A stretch of 64,000 nucleotides of DNA, from positions 1-64,000 of the forward strand of contig NZ_JABMCJ010000072.1 of the NCBI RefSeq assembly GCF_013359755.1. Direction: 5' to 3'. Within the stretch, counting starts at the first letter, position 1. The number at the start of each line of letters is the position of its first letter. The position numbers and the translations under genes are program-made. This stretch comes from Tardiphaga robiniae. GTDB taxonomy: Bacteria > Pseudomonadota > Alphaproteobacteria > Rhizobiales > Xanthobacteraceae. Of this stretch, positions 35,294 to 43,950 are shown in pieces. The notes under the pieces were generated by a model. It was not told where the DNA came from. It did no database searches and saw nothing but the letters and a program-made list of their open reading frames with translations.

Positions 35294-36868
35294 ATGATGC
35301 ACGGCACTGAAAATCAAGATGAGCAAGGGGACCGCTCGCTGCACACCCCAAAGGGGTCTGCGTCGCGGGCGCCCGGAAGCGAGGCCGATGCACCGCTGCT
35401 GCGTCTGGTCGGCATCGACAAATCCTTTCCCGGTGTGCATGCGCTCAAGAACGTATCGCTCGACGTCTATGCCGGCGAGGTCCATGTCATCCTCGGTCAG
35501 AATGGCGCGGGAAAGTCGACGCTGATCAAGACGCTGTACGGCGCCTATGCGGCCGATCGCGGTTATATCGAGATCGAGGGCCGGCGAGTCGCCGTCGCCC
35601 GCCCGGCCGATGCCAGCGCGCTTGGTATCGCCGTCATCTTCCAGGAATTCTCGCTGATCCCGTATCTGGACATCGCGCAGAACATCTTTCTCGGTCGCGA
35701 AGCCGCATTCAGTCGCTTCGGCCTCGTCGATTCCGCGGCCATGCATGCAGCCGCACGCACCATCCTCGACGGTCTCGGCCTCGACTACGACACCCACGCA
35801 TACGCCGCCGATCTCGGCGTAGCCCAGCAGCAGATGGTGGAGATCGCCAAGGCGCTTTCGCAGAACGCGCGGGTGCTCGTGATGGACGAGCCGACAGCGG
35901 CGATCTCCGAGCGTGAATCAGATCGCCTGTTTCAAACCATCGCGCGATTGACGGAAAAGCGCGTCGCCATCGTCTACATCTCCCATCGTATGAAGGAGGT
36001 GCAGATGCTCGGCGATCGCATCACCATCCTGCGCGACGGGGCCGTCGTGACCAGCGTGCTGCGCGATCAGAAGAGCCAGGCCGAGATGGTCGGCGCGATG
36101 ATCGGACGGCCATCGGGATCGCAACTCGCACGGACGCCGCGCTCGCCCGGCGAGCCTGTCCTGCTCGCCAGGGATGTGAACACGGCCAAACTGTCGGACA
36201 TCTCCATCGAAATTCTCGCCGGCGAGGTGGTGGGGCTTGCCGGCCTCGTCGGGTCCGGCCGGACCGAAGTGGTCCGCGCCTTGTTCGGCGCGGATCCAAT
36301 CGCCAGCGGCGAGATCGCTCTGTTCGGATCCCGTGCGCTGGCCACACTGGACAGACGGGTGCGTGCGGGCATGGCCCTGCTCCCGGAAGATCGTAAACGG
36401 GAGGGATTGGCGCTGCCACTCGATGTCCGCGACAATGCGACAGTCGCCTCGTTGTGGCGCAGCTTCACCTCCGGCTGGTTCTCACCGGCCAAAGCCGAGC
36501 GGGACACACGCGGTCTGATCGCACAGCTCGGCATCGCCGCGCATGGCACGCGCCAGAGCGTCCACACCCTCAGCGGCGGCAATCAGCAGAAAGTCGTGCT
36601 GGCCAAATGGCTGGCGGCAGGGTCCAGGCTGTTCCTGCTGGATGAACCGACGCGCGGTGTCGATGTCGGCGCCAAGGCGGAGATCTATCGCCTGATCGAT
36701 CAACTGGTCGATGGCGGGGCCGGTGTCGTCGTCATCAGTTCGGAACTGCCGGAGCTCGTCCAGCTCTGCGACCGCGCCTATGTCATGCGCGACCATCGCA
36801 TCGTCGGGCATCTCGCCGGTGACCAGCTAACCGAGCGGGCCATCCTCGAACTGGCGGTGCATCAATGA
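35294..36868 (+). CDS. Ribose-type ABC transporter ATPase, two cassettes (module B)
   Basis: The 524-aa RbsA-like protein has Walker A GQNGAGKS in cassette one (about residues 67-74), IFQEFSLIPYLDIAQNIFLGRE, VMDEPTAAIS, and a second cassette with degenerate Walker A GLVGSGRTEVVR and LSGGNQQKVVLAKW. It is a paralogue of the module A ATPase; the EFSLIPYLDIAQN stretch is the same except for one residue. The permease ATG overlaps its stop by four bases. Confidence 0.93.
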   Translation: MMHGTENQDEQGDRSLHTPKGSASRAPGSEADAPLLRLVGIDKSFPGVHALKNVSLDVYAGEVHVILGQNGAGKSTLIKTLYGAYAADRGYIEIEGRRVAVARPADASALGIAVIFQEFSLIPYLDIAQNIFLGREAAFSRFGLVDSAAMHAAARTILDGLGLDYDTHAYAADLGVAQQQMVEIAKALSQNARVLVMDEPTAAISERESDRLFQTIARLTEKRVAIVYISHRMKEVQMLGDRITILRDGAVVTSVLRDQKSQAEMVGAMIGRPSGSQLARTPRSPGEPVLLARDVNTAKLSDISIEILAGEVVGLAGLVGSGRTEVVRALFGADPIASGEIALFGSRALATLDRRVRAGMALLPEDRKREGLALPLDVRDNATVASLWRSFTSGWFSPAKAERDTRGLIAQLGIAAHGTRQSVHTLSGGNQQKVVLAKWLAAGSRLFLLDEPTRGVDVGAKAEIYRLIDQLVDGGAGVVVISSELPELVQLCDRAYVMRDHRIVGHLAGDQLTERAILELAVHQ

Positions 36869-37842
36869 GCGTGACGATCCAGCTGCAGCGCAGGTCCGGC
36901 ATGGGCCAGTTCCTCAGCGCAATCCCCGGCGCCGGCCTCCTGCTGATCCTGATGCTGGTGCTGTTCACGATCGTCAATCCGAGATTCGTGTCCCAGACCA
37001 ACCTCATGAATGTTGGCTTGCAGACCTCGCTACTGCTGATGCTCGCCCTGCCGATGACGCTCATCATTATGACCGAGGGCCTCGACCTGTCGGCCGGAGC
37101 TCTGCTCGGGCTGAGCGGCGTCATCGTCGCCGAGGCGCTTCTTGCCGGATGGGGCGTGCTCGCCGCTTGTGCGGCGACGCTGGCGGTGAGCATTGCCTTC
37201 GGGGCCCTCAACGGCGTCCTGATCGCCTATCTGTCGCTCCCTGCCTTTGTTGTCACCCTCGGCACCATGGGGCTGATGCAGGGGATTGCGCTGGTACTCA
37301 CCAATGGAGATCCGGTCGGCGGCTTCACGCCTGCCATTGAAACCTTCTATCGCTCCCAGCTTTGGTTCATTCCGACGCCGATCGCGATCGCGGCCGCCCT
37401 TTATGCCGCGCTGTGGCTACTGCTCTATCGCACTCGGCTCGGCAACTACGTGATCGCCATCGGGGGCAACAAGGACGCGCTGCGTCTCGCCGGCATTCGC
37501 GCCAATCTCGTGCACCTCGCCGTCTATGTGCTCGGCAGCACGATCATCGGTCTTTCGGCGGTGTTGCTGATCGGACGCACCAATTCAGCGCATCCGACCG
37601 TCGGCATCGGCATGGAGTTCGAGGCGATCGCCGCAGTCGTGCTCGGCGGCACCTCCTTCGAAAAAGGACAGGGCTGGCTGTTCGGTGCCGTGCTCGGCGC
37701 GCTTGCCATCACCGTGCTGCGCAATGGACTCAACATTCTGTCCATCGACTCATCGCTGCAGGTCGTGTGCATCGGCATCCTGCTCATCCTCGCGTTGCTG
37801 ATCGACCAGGCGCGCAAGCAATTCGTGAGGCGTACGGCATGA
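36865..37842 (+). CDS. Ribose-type ABC transporter permease (module B, first)
   Basis: The 325-aa RbsC-like membrane protein shares MTLIIMTEGLDLS and GGNKDALRLAGIRAN with the module A first permease. It is translationally coupled to the ATPase upstream and the next permease downstream (four-base overlaps on both sides). Confidence 0.92.
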   Translation: MSVTIQLQRRSGMGQFLSAIPGAGLLLILMLVLFTIVNPRFVSQTNLMNVGLQTSLLLMLALPMTLIIMTEGLDLSAGALLGLSGVIVAEALLAGWGVLAACAATLAVSIAFGALNGVLIAYLSLPAFVVTLGTMGLMQGIALVLTNGDPVGGFTPAIETFYRSQLWFIPTPIAIAAALYAALWLLLYRTRLGNYVIAIGGNKDALRLAGIRANLVHLAVYVLGSTIIGLSAVLLIGRTNSAHPTVGIGMEFEAIAAVVLGGTSFEKGQGWLFGAVLGALAITVLRNGLNILSIDSSLQVVCIGILLILALLIDQARKQFVRRTA

Positions 37843-38819
37843 CGATCCCGGCAACGCTCGATATCCGCCCATCGTCCCTGTCGCCCGACGCTGCGGCCCT
37901 GCTCGGCCGGTTCGTGCTGATCGTTCTGATCGCCGGCGCATTGACCGCGGTCGATCCGGGATTCGCGTCGGTGAGCAATCTGCTGAATATGCTGCGGCAG
38001 GCGAGCCTGCTGTTTCTCGTCGCGTCCGGCCTCACACTCGTCATCATCGGCGGTGGGCTCGACCTGTCGGTGGGCGCCAATCTGACGCTGTCGGCCTGTC
38101 TCGCCGCAGCCGCGATCAAGACCACCGGCAATCCGTGGTACGGCGTTGCGGTCGCCATCGGCGCCGGCACGCTGATCGGTTACGCTAACGGGCTGATGAT
38201 CAACCGCCTGCAGTTGCCGCCTTTCCTTGCGACTTTCGGCATGCTGTGGGTGGCGCAGGGCATCGCCTACTGGTTCATGGCCGGGCAGACGATCTACGGC
38301 ATGCCGATGTCGTTTCGCTATTTCGGCACCGGCTTCTTCCTCGGCGTTCCGCTGCCGATCTGGATCACGCTTGTGGTCTGTCTCGCCTGCAGCATCCTCC
38401 TGCACCGCACGACCTTCGGCCGCGAGGCGTATTTCATGGGCGCCAACCAGACCGCCGCGCTGCTGTCCGGCGTCCCGGTCGAGCGTCGTCGGCTGCTACT
38501 CTACGTGCTCAGCGGCTTGACGGCGGGCATCGCGTCTCTCGTCTATCTCGCACGCCTCAATGCCGCCGAGCCCGGAATCGGCGAGCCGTTGCTGCTTCCT
38601 GCTATCGCCGCAGTTCTGGTCGGCGGCACATCCTTGTTCGGTGGCAACGGCAACATCGGCGGCACCGCGCTTGGCGCCATCCTGCTCACCATCATCGTCA
38701 ACGGCCTCAATCTGCTGAATGTTGCAGCGACCTGGCATCCCTTCGTCAACGGCGCCGTCGTCCTGGTCGCCATCATTGCGGATCTCGTCATCAGCCGACG
38801 CCGATCAGGGAGCGGATAG
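37839..38819 (+). CDS. Ribose-type ABC transporter permease (module B, second)
   Basis: The 326-aa RbsC-like permease has GLTLVIIGGGLDLSVGANLTL and GANQTAALLSGVPVERR, closely parallel to the module A second permease at 23498-24472. The true start is the ATG at 37839 overlapping the previous stop; the open frame continues far upstream only as a shadow of the first permease. Confidence 0.93.
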   Translation: MTIPATLDIRPSSLSPDAAALLGRFVLIVLIAGALTAVDPGFASVSNLLNMLRQASLLFLVASGLTLVIIGGGLDLSVGANLTLSACLAAAAIKTTGNPWYGVAVAIGAGTLIGYANGLMINRLQLPPFLATFGMLWVAQGIAYWFMAGQTIYGMPMSFRYFGTGFFLGVPLPIWITLVVCLACSILLHRTTFGREAYFMGANQTAALLSGVPVERRRLLLYVLSGLTAGIASLVYLARLNAAEPGIGEPLLLPAIAAVLVGGTSLFGGNGNIGGTALGAILLTIIVNGLNLLNVAATWHPFVNGAVVLVAIIADLVISRRRSGSG

Positions 38820-38874
38820 ACCCGGCATCACCAGTTCACCACACGTCTCGTCATTCACAACCAGAGGGGCCATC

Positions 38875-39849
38875 ATGCGAACCACCCGATCTATCCGATG
38901 CGTTCTTGCCGCCGTCATTTGCGGCACCCTGTTCAATTCGGCGGTGCGCGCCGATGGCGAAGTGATTGCAGCCTTCACGAAGAACCAGGTGGACCCGCAT
39001 TTCGAGGGTGTGCGCGCCGGCGTCGCGCAGATGGCGGAGAAAATGCGCGCGACGGTCAAATATTACACGCCGACCAAGCCGAACAATATCACCGAAGGCA
39101 TGTCGCAGCTCGAAGACGTCGGCGTGACCAAGCCCAATCTGATGCTGTTCATGCCAATCGACGCCAAGGCGCAATTGCCGACGATCAAGCGCCTGATCGA
39201 ATCCGGCCTGCCGATCATCAACTACAACGACCGCGGCGGCGACGCCCCCTATCTCTCCTTTGTCGGCCAGGACGATTACAAGCTCGGCTATGACATCGCC
39301 AAGACGCTGTTCGACCACCTCGGCGGCAAGGGCAATGTGGTGATCCTCGAAGGCGTCAAGGGCTCGACCACGGGCGACGAGCGCAAGCGCGGCTTCGACG
39401 CTGCGGCCAAGGACTATCCGAATATCAAAGTACTGGCCTCGCAGCCCGCCAACTTCCAGCGCCTGCTCGGCATGCAGACGATGGAGAACCTGATCCAGCA
39501 GTTCAGCACCATCGACGGCGTGATCGCCGCTGCCGACGCGTCCGCCCTCGGCGCCATCGAGGCGCTCAATGCAGCCGGCCGCAAGAACGTCGCGGTGGTC
39601 TCGATCAATGGCGTGCCGGAGGCTGTCGAAGCCGTGAAGGCCGGCAGCCTGCTGGCAATCGCGGAGTTCGACGGCTTCAAGATCGGCTGCGTCGCCACCG
39701 CGGTCGGCCTGAATGCCATTCGCGGCCAGAGTGCGCCGAAGCAGATCACGATCCCCGGTGCGATCATCACCAAGGCCAATTATGCGCCCTGGCTCGTCCC
39801 CTACAAGGACCGGACTTGCCCGACGCCGGACGCGTATATCGCGAAGTAG
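38875..39849 (+). CDS. Ribose-type ABC transporter substrate-binding protein (module B)
   Basis: The 324-aa exported protein has a signal peptide ending AVRA and the RbsB fold: AAFTKNQVDPHFEGV, ISQLEDVGVTKPNL-like core, YLSFVGQDDYKLGYDIAKTL and GGKGNVVILEGVKGS. The last motif is almost the same as in the module A binding protein, and the rest is diverged, suggesting an old duplication with different ligands. A bidirectional terminator follows. Confidence 0.92.
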   Translation: MRTTRSIRCVLAAVICGTLFNSAVRADGEVIAAFTKNQVDPHFEGVRAGVAQMAEKMRATVKYYTPTKPNNITEGMSQLEDVGVTKPNLMLFMPIDAKAQLPTIKRLIESGLPIINYNDRGGDAPYLSFVGQDDYKLGYDIAKTLFDHLGGKGNVVILEGVKGSTTGDERKRGFDAAAKDYPNIKVLASQPANFQRLLGMQTMENLIQQFSTIDGVIAAADASALGAIEALNAAGRKNVAVVSINGVPEAVEAVKAGSLLAIAEFDGFKIGCVATAVGLNAIRGQSAPKQITIPGAIITKANYAPWLVPYKDRTCPTPDAYIAK

Positions 39850-39854
39850 CGCTA

Positions 39855-39890
39855 ACGGGCCTGCAAACGCGTCGCGTGCTGCAGGCCCGT
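39855..39890. terminator. Bidirectional terminator between converging modules B and C
   Basis: An 11-bp stem ACGGGCCTGCA/TGCAGGCCCGT encloses a 14-base loop and lies between two converging stops. A short T/C-rich stretch follows on the plus strand. Confidence 0.7.
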
Positions 39891-39894
39891 CTTC

Positions 39895-40866
39895 TTACTT
39901 TGTCGCCCCGTCCGTCGACATCGCGATGAGCTTGCCATAACGCTCCGCATCGCCGCGCAATTCGGCCTCGAACGCTTCTGGCGTCGAGCTGGCGATGTCG
40001 GCGCCCTGCGCGGCGAACTGCTTGATCAGGGCCGGATCGCTGAGCGCCTCGGCGAGATCGCGTGCGATCTGGCTGACGATGGGTTTCGGCACCGCCGCGG
40101 CGGCGAGCATGCCGAACCAGCTATCGTAGGTGAATTCGGGGAGCCCTGCCTCGGCGAAGGTTGGCACATCAGGCAGTTGCGCCATGCGGCTCTTGCCGGT
40201 GACTGCCAGTGCGCGCAACTTTCCCGACTGGATCAGGTCGCCACCGACGCCGAAGAAAGTGAAGGCAACCGAGGTGTCGCCGCGCATGATGCTGATCTGG
40301 GATTCCGGCAGTCCGCGATGCGGAATCAGCACCATCTTGGTCTGCGTGAGATGCCTGAACAGTTCGGCGGCGATACCGGTGGAACTACCGACGCCGGCAG
40401 AGCTGTAGCTCAGCGAATCCGGCTTGGCCTTTGCCGCGGCGATCAGTTCGGCCAGCGTCTTGAACGGCGCATCCGGCGGCACGATCAGGATGGACGGCGT
40501 CGATCCGACACGGCTGATCGCAGCGAAATCCTTGATCGGATCGAAGTTGAGGTTCTTGTTGACCACGCCGATCACGCTATGCCCGTTCGAGGTCAGCATG
40601 ATCTGCGAGCCATCGGTCGGGCCTTTGGCGACGCTGCTGACACCGGCGATGCCGGGCCTGTTCTCGACGATGACCTGCTGCTTCCACTTCGCAGCAAGCT
40701 TCTCGGCCACCGAACGGGCAAGGATGTCGGTGAGGCTGCCACCCGAAAACGGCACGATAATACGCACGAGCTGGTTCGGATAAGTCTGTGCAATGGCTCC
40801 GCTGCCCATCAGCGCCGCAGTCGCGGCGAGGCCAGAGCCGATCATGAAGTGTCGGCGATCCATCAT
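39895..40866 (-). CDS. Tripartite tricarboxylate transporter-type binding protein (TctC/Bug family)
   Basis: The 323-aa protein has a signal (DRRHFMIGSGLAATAALMGSGAIA) and the Bug fold: VRIIVPFSGGSLTDILAR, VVENRPGIAGVSSVAKGPTDG, FGMLAAAAVPKPIV. Bug proteins bind small carboxylates or aromatic acids in the periplasm. No TctAB membrane genes are nearby, as is common for orphan Bug genes, so it may serve sensing or share a distant transporter. It ends the module C operon. Starts 40866 and 40863 are both possible. Confidence 0.9.
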   Translation of the reverse strand: MMDRRHFMIGSGLAATAALMGSGAIAQTYPNQLVRIIVPFSGGSLTDILARSVAEKLAAKWKQQVIVENRPGIAGVSSVAKGPTDGSQIMLTSNGHSVIGVVNKNLNFDPIKDFAAISRVGSTPSILIVPPDAPFKTLAELIAAAKAKPDSLSYSSAGVGSSTGIAAELFRHLTQTKMVLIPHRGLPESQISIMRGDTSVAFTFFGVGGDLIQSGKLRALAVTGKSRMAQLPDVPTFAEAGLPEFTYDSWFGMLAAAAVPKPIVSQIARDLAEALSDPALIKQFAAQGADIASSTPEAFEAELRGDAERYGKLIAMSTDGATK

Positions 40867-40897
40867 TTTCTCCCTTAAAGAACCAAGTGCCGGGCTT

Positions 40898-41248
40898 TCA
40901 GCCTCTGGCGGTGTTGGGCAGCGGCATTGCAAGCAACACCACCGCCGGTCGTTTCGTCTCGTTGCGCAGCGCGCGCGTCTCGTTGGGCGCGATGCGGCAG
41001 GAATCCCAGATGCCGAGGGAGGCGATGCCATCCGGCGTTTCGAAGGTTACTTCGCCTTCGAGGACGATATAGAACTTCTCCTCCGGCGAGGCCGAGGGCG
41101 TAATGCCGCCGCCCGGCAGAATCTGGCTCATGCCGAGCCACATCACATCGCCCGGCCCGGCGTCGCGGCCCTGCAGGCGAAACATCCGCATGTCATTGTG
41201 GCCAGGGGCTTCGTAGCGCGGGGCATCGTTCAGGCGGACGACATGCAT
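40898..41248 (-). CDS. Cupin-domain protein
   Basis: The 116-aa protein is a single small cupin: GMSQILPGGGITPSASPEEKFYIVLEGEV is motif 1 with an unusual Ser/Pro where one His often lies, and motif 2 is GIWDSCRIAPNETRALRN. Metal-binding residues look incomplete, so it may be a non-enzymatic or altered cupin. It begins 4 bases after the MDR gene stop within module C. Function unknown. Confidence 0.82.
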   Translation of the reverse strand: MHVVRLNDAPRYEAPGHNDMRMFRLQGRDAGPGDVMWLGMSQILPGGGITPSASPEEKFYIVLEGEVTFETPDGIASLGIWDSCRIAPNETRALRNETKRPAVVLLAMPLPNTARG

Positions 41249-41252
41249 GGCT

Positions 41253-42272
41253 TCACCCGTTCGGCTGAAAAACGAGACGATCGCGCGAGGAGCCGAGCAC
41301 GGCGACATAGGCCTCTGCAGCGCGCTCCAGCGGGTAGATCGCGTCCGGCTTGATCGGAAACGGCTTCAATGCGCCGCTGGCGAAACCCGGCACCAATTCA
41401 CGCAGTATCTCGCCGGCTTCCGGCGATGACAGCGACAGCGAGTCGACACCGAAGAAGGTGTGCTTGCCGCGATAGAAGGCGAAGATATCGAACGGCACGG
41501 TGGCCTTGGTGGAGGCAATAAATATCTGGCGGCCGAGATGCGCGAGCGATTTCGTGCCTGCGTCGTAATAGGGCTCGCCGACGGTATTGTAGACGATGTC
41601 CGCGCCCTTGCCGCCGGTGAGTTCGCGCACGGTCGCGGCGACGTCATTGCGGCTGGAATCGACGACGGTCACCTCGCCATGGGCATGGCCGGCATATAGC
41701 TCGTCCTTGCGGACGACGCCGATCACGCGAGCGCCCTGCCATGACGCGATCTGCGTCGCCGCCTGACCGACCTTGCCGTTCAGACCGAGGATCAACACCG
41801 TCTCGCCGGGCTTCGGCATGCCGCTGCGGCGAAAGCCTTCTTGCGCGGTGACAAAGGGCACGCCGATGCCGGCCGCCTCCGCGAGGCTGATATTGATCGG
41901 CTTCTCGACCAGCGCAGACGCTTCCACCACCAGATGCGTGGCATGGGTGCCGTCGCGGCCGATCCCGAGTTGGCCGGACGAGCCGAATACTTCCTTGCCG
42001 ATCAGGTCGGTCGGCCCATCGATCACGACTCCGGCGAAGTCACGGCCGGGCGTGCGGGGGAAGACCGCATGCGGCATCAGACCGAGCGTCGCCTTGGCGT
42101 CCGACGGATTGATCGCGGCGGCCCTTATCTCGACCAGCGCATCGCCTGACCTGGCGCAGGCGAGTGTGCGTTGCTCGATGCCGAGCGCCACATTCTCGAT
42201 GCGATCAGCCTTGGCGGCGACCCGCAGGCATGTTGCGGTGACGCTGGAGGAAGTCTTGGCGGCTGCAGTCAT
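41253..42272 (-). CDS. Zinc-free MDR reductase (quinone oxidoreductase-like)
   Basis: The 339-aa medium-chain dehydrogenase/reductase has the GroES-like N-terminal domain (EIRAAAINPSDAKATLG) and a Rossmann domain with the variant nucleotide motif ILGLNGKVGQAATQIASWQG. The structural and catalytic zinc cysteines are absent, as in quinone oxidoreductases and enoyl reductases. In module C it could reduce an unsaturated ring-cleavage product such as maleylacetate or a muconate derivative (inference). Confidence 0.88.
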   Translation of the reverse strand: MTAAAKTSSSVTATCLRVAAKADRIENVALGIEQRTLACARSGDALVEIRAAAINPSDAKATLGLMPHAVFPRTPGRDFAGVVIDGPTDLIGKEVFGSSGQLGIGRDGTHATHLVVEASALVEKPINISLAEAAGIGVPFVTAQEGFRRSGMPKPGETVLILGLNGKVGQAATQIASWQGARVIGVVRKDELYAGHAHGEVTVVDSSRNDVAATVRELTGGKGADIVYNTVGEPYYDAGTKSLAHLGRQIFIASTKATVPFDIFAFYRGKHTFFGVDSLSLSSPEAGEILRELVPGFASGALKPFPIKPDAIYPLERAAEAYVAVLGSSRDRLVFQPNG

Positions 42273-42292
42273 TTCAGTCCTCGAATGCTGTG

Positions 42293-43186
42293 TTATGCGG
42301 CGCCCGGCAAATCGAACAGTGCGCGTGCTTCAGCAGGCGTCGCGATCTGCGCGCCGAGTTCTTCGATGATGCGGCGTGCCTTGTCCACCATCACGGCGTT
42401 CGACGGCGCCAGTACGCCACGGCCGAGCATCACAGCATCTTCCAGACCGGTGCGGGCATGACCGCCGGCGAGCACCGATTGTGCCACCATGGGAAATGTG
42501 GAACGGCCGATGCCAATGGCCGTGAAATGCGCATCCCGCGGCAGCAGACCGCGCGCATACAGCACCGTTTCCGGCGACGGTTGGAAGCCGTATTTCACCC
42601 CCATCACGAAGGAGGTGAGCGCCGGGCCGCTGAGCGTACCGTCGACGAGGAGATCGTGCAGCAGCGCGATATCGCCGGAATCGAACAGTTCGATCTCGGG
42701 TTTCACGCCGGCCTCGCGGATGACCTTGGCCATGCGGCGCACATTGCCGGGCGTGTTGATCACCACCTGCCCGCCGGAATTCATGGTGTTGAGATCGAGC
42801 GTGCAGATGTCAGGCTTCAGCGCCGTGATATGGGCAACGCGTTCTTCCGGGTTCATCAGCGTAGTACCGGCGGCGGCGACCTTGGGATCGTCCTGCGAAG
42901 GCACGAAGCGACCGCCGGGACCGGTGGTGATGTTCAGGATCAGGTTGCGATTGCGCGCGCGAATGCGTCCGACGACGTCCTGATAATATTTGAGCTTCAT
43001 CGACGGCGCGCCGGTGCCGGGCTCGCGCACATGGATATGCGCGACTGCCGCGCCGGCTTCTGCGGCACCGAGGCAGGCGTCGGCGATTTCTTCCGGCGTG
43101 ATTGGCAGATGCGGGGTCTGGTCCGGCCGCGTCAGATTGCCGGTGACGGCGCAAGTGATGACGATCTTGTCGAGCATCGGGCGCAT
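42293..43186 (-). CDS. Beta-keto acid cleavage enzyme (BKACE, DUF849), module C
   Basis: The 297-aa TIM-barrel enzyme belongs to the 3-keto-5-aminohexanoate cleavage (Kce) family, which condenses a beta-keto acid with acetyl-CoA and splits it to acetoacetate and a new acyl-CoA. Zn-binding HIHVREPGTG (His-x-His) and IVITCAVTGNLTRPDQ are conserved. Substrates in the family include beta-ketoadipate-like acids and dehydrocarnitine. Being in one operon with an intradiol dioxygenase points to a ring-cleavage-derived keto acid. Start at 43186 with AGGAGAG upstream. Confidence 0.9.
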   Translation of the reverse strand: MRPMLDKIVITCAVTGNLTRPDQTPHLPITPEEIADACLGAAEAGAAVAHIHVREPGTGAPSMKLKYYQDVVGRIRARNRNLILNITTGPGGRFVPSQDDPKVAAAGTTLMNPEERVAHITALKPDICTLDLNTMNSGGQVVINTPGNVRRMAKVIREAGVKPEIELFDSGDIALLHDLLVDGTLSGPALTSFVMGVKYGFQPSPETVLYARGLLPRDAHFTAIGIGRSTFPMVAQSVLAGGHARTGLEDAVMLGRGVLAPSNAVMVDKARRIIEELGAQIATPAEARALFDLPGAA

Positions 43187-43196
43187 CAATCTCTCC

Positions 43197-43943
43197 TTAC
43201 AACGCTCGGCCGCCGTCAACGACGATCAGCGAGCCGGTGGAATAGGTCAGGTGGGTGGCGCAGGCGGCGATTGCGCGGCCGACATCCTCGGCCGTCGCAA
43301 CACGCTTGAGCGGAATGGTCCCCGCGACCTTTTCAAGCGCGGCCGCATCACGGCCCGGCACAAAGTCAGTGGCCACCACGCCCGGCGATACCGCCATCAC
43401 GCGTACTGTCGGCGCCAACGCCCGCGCGAGCGACTTGGTCATGGTGTCGATGCCGGCCTTGATCGCCGCGTAAGCCAGATTGGAGCCGACGCCATTCAGC
43501 CCCGCAATCGAGGAGACGTTGACGATGAGCCCGTCGCCGCTCGCCTTGAGCAGCGGCGCGAAAGCGCGGATGGCCGCGAACTGGCCGCGCCAGTTCACCT
43601 TGAACATGTCGTCGATAAACTCGTCGGTCAGCGCGTCGAGATCGCCGATCGGAATCGGTTTGGTGTAGCCCGCGGTATTGACGAGAATATCGCAGCGACC
43701 GAACGCTCGCTCCACCTCGCCGGCAAGCGCCGTCAGCGTTGCGCTATCTTCAATTACCGCGCGTCTGGCGAGATGGCCTTCGCCCGGAAGGCCGGCCAGC
43801 AACGCGTTGGCGGCTGCCTCGCCGGAGCGCCAGGTCACGATGACACGGGCGCCTTCGGCTGCCAAAGCTTGCGCGGCCGCGGCCCCGATGCCGCCCGAAC
43901 CGCCGATCACCACGGCTATCTTGTTCGCGAGAATATCCGACAT
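43197..43943 (-). CDS. Short-chain dehydrogenase/reductase (module C)
   Basis: The 248-aa SDR has the cofactor motif GGSGGIGAAAAQAL, NTAG near residue 90, catalytic serine in NVSSIAG and the Tyr/Lys pair in YAAIK. The ATG at 43943 (MSDILANKIAVVIGG) is the natural start. It lies 7 bases downstream of the dioxygenase gene. It might act on a dihydrodiol or hydroxylated ring or on the ring-cleavage product. Confidence 0.92.
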   Translation of the reverse strand: MSDILANKIAVVIGGSGGIGAAAAQALAAEGARVIVTWRSGEAAANALLAGLPGEGHLARRAVIEDSATLTALAGEVERAFGRCDILVNTAGYTKPIPIGDLDALTDEFIDDMFKVNWRGQFAAIRAFAPLLKASGDGLIVNVSSIAGLNGVGSNLAYAAIKAGIDTMTKSLARALAPTVRVMAVSPGVVATDFVPGRDAAALEKVAGTIPLKRVATAEDVGRAIAACATHLTYSTGSLIVVDGGRAL

Positions 43944-43950
43944 CGACAGC

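Noticed and set aside
37362-37838. Upstream extension of the second module B permease
   Set aside because: It overlaps the first permease throughout and lacks membrane character; the true start is the coupled ATG at 37839.
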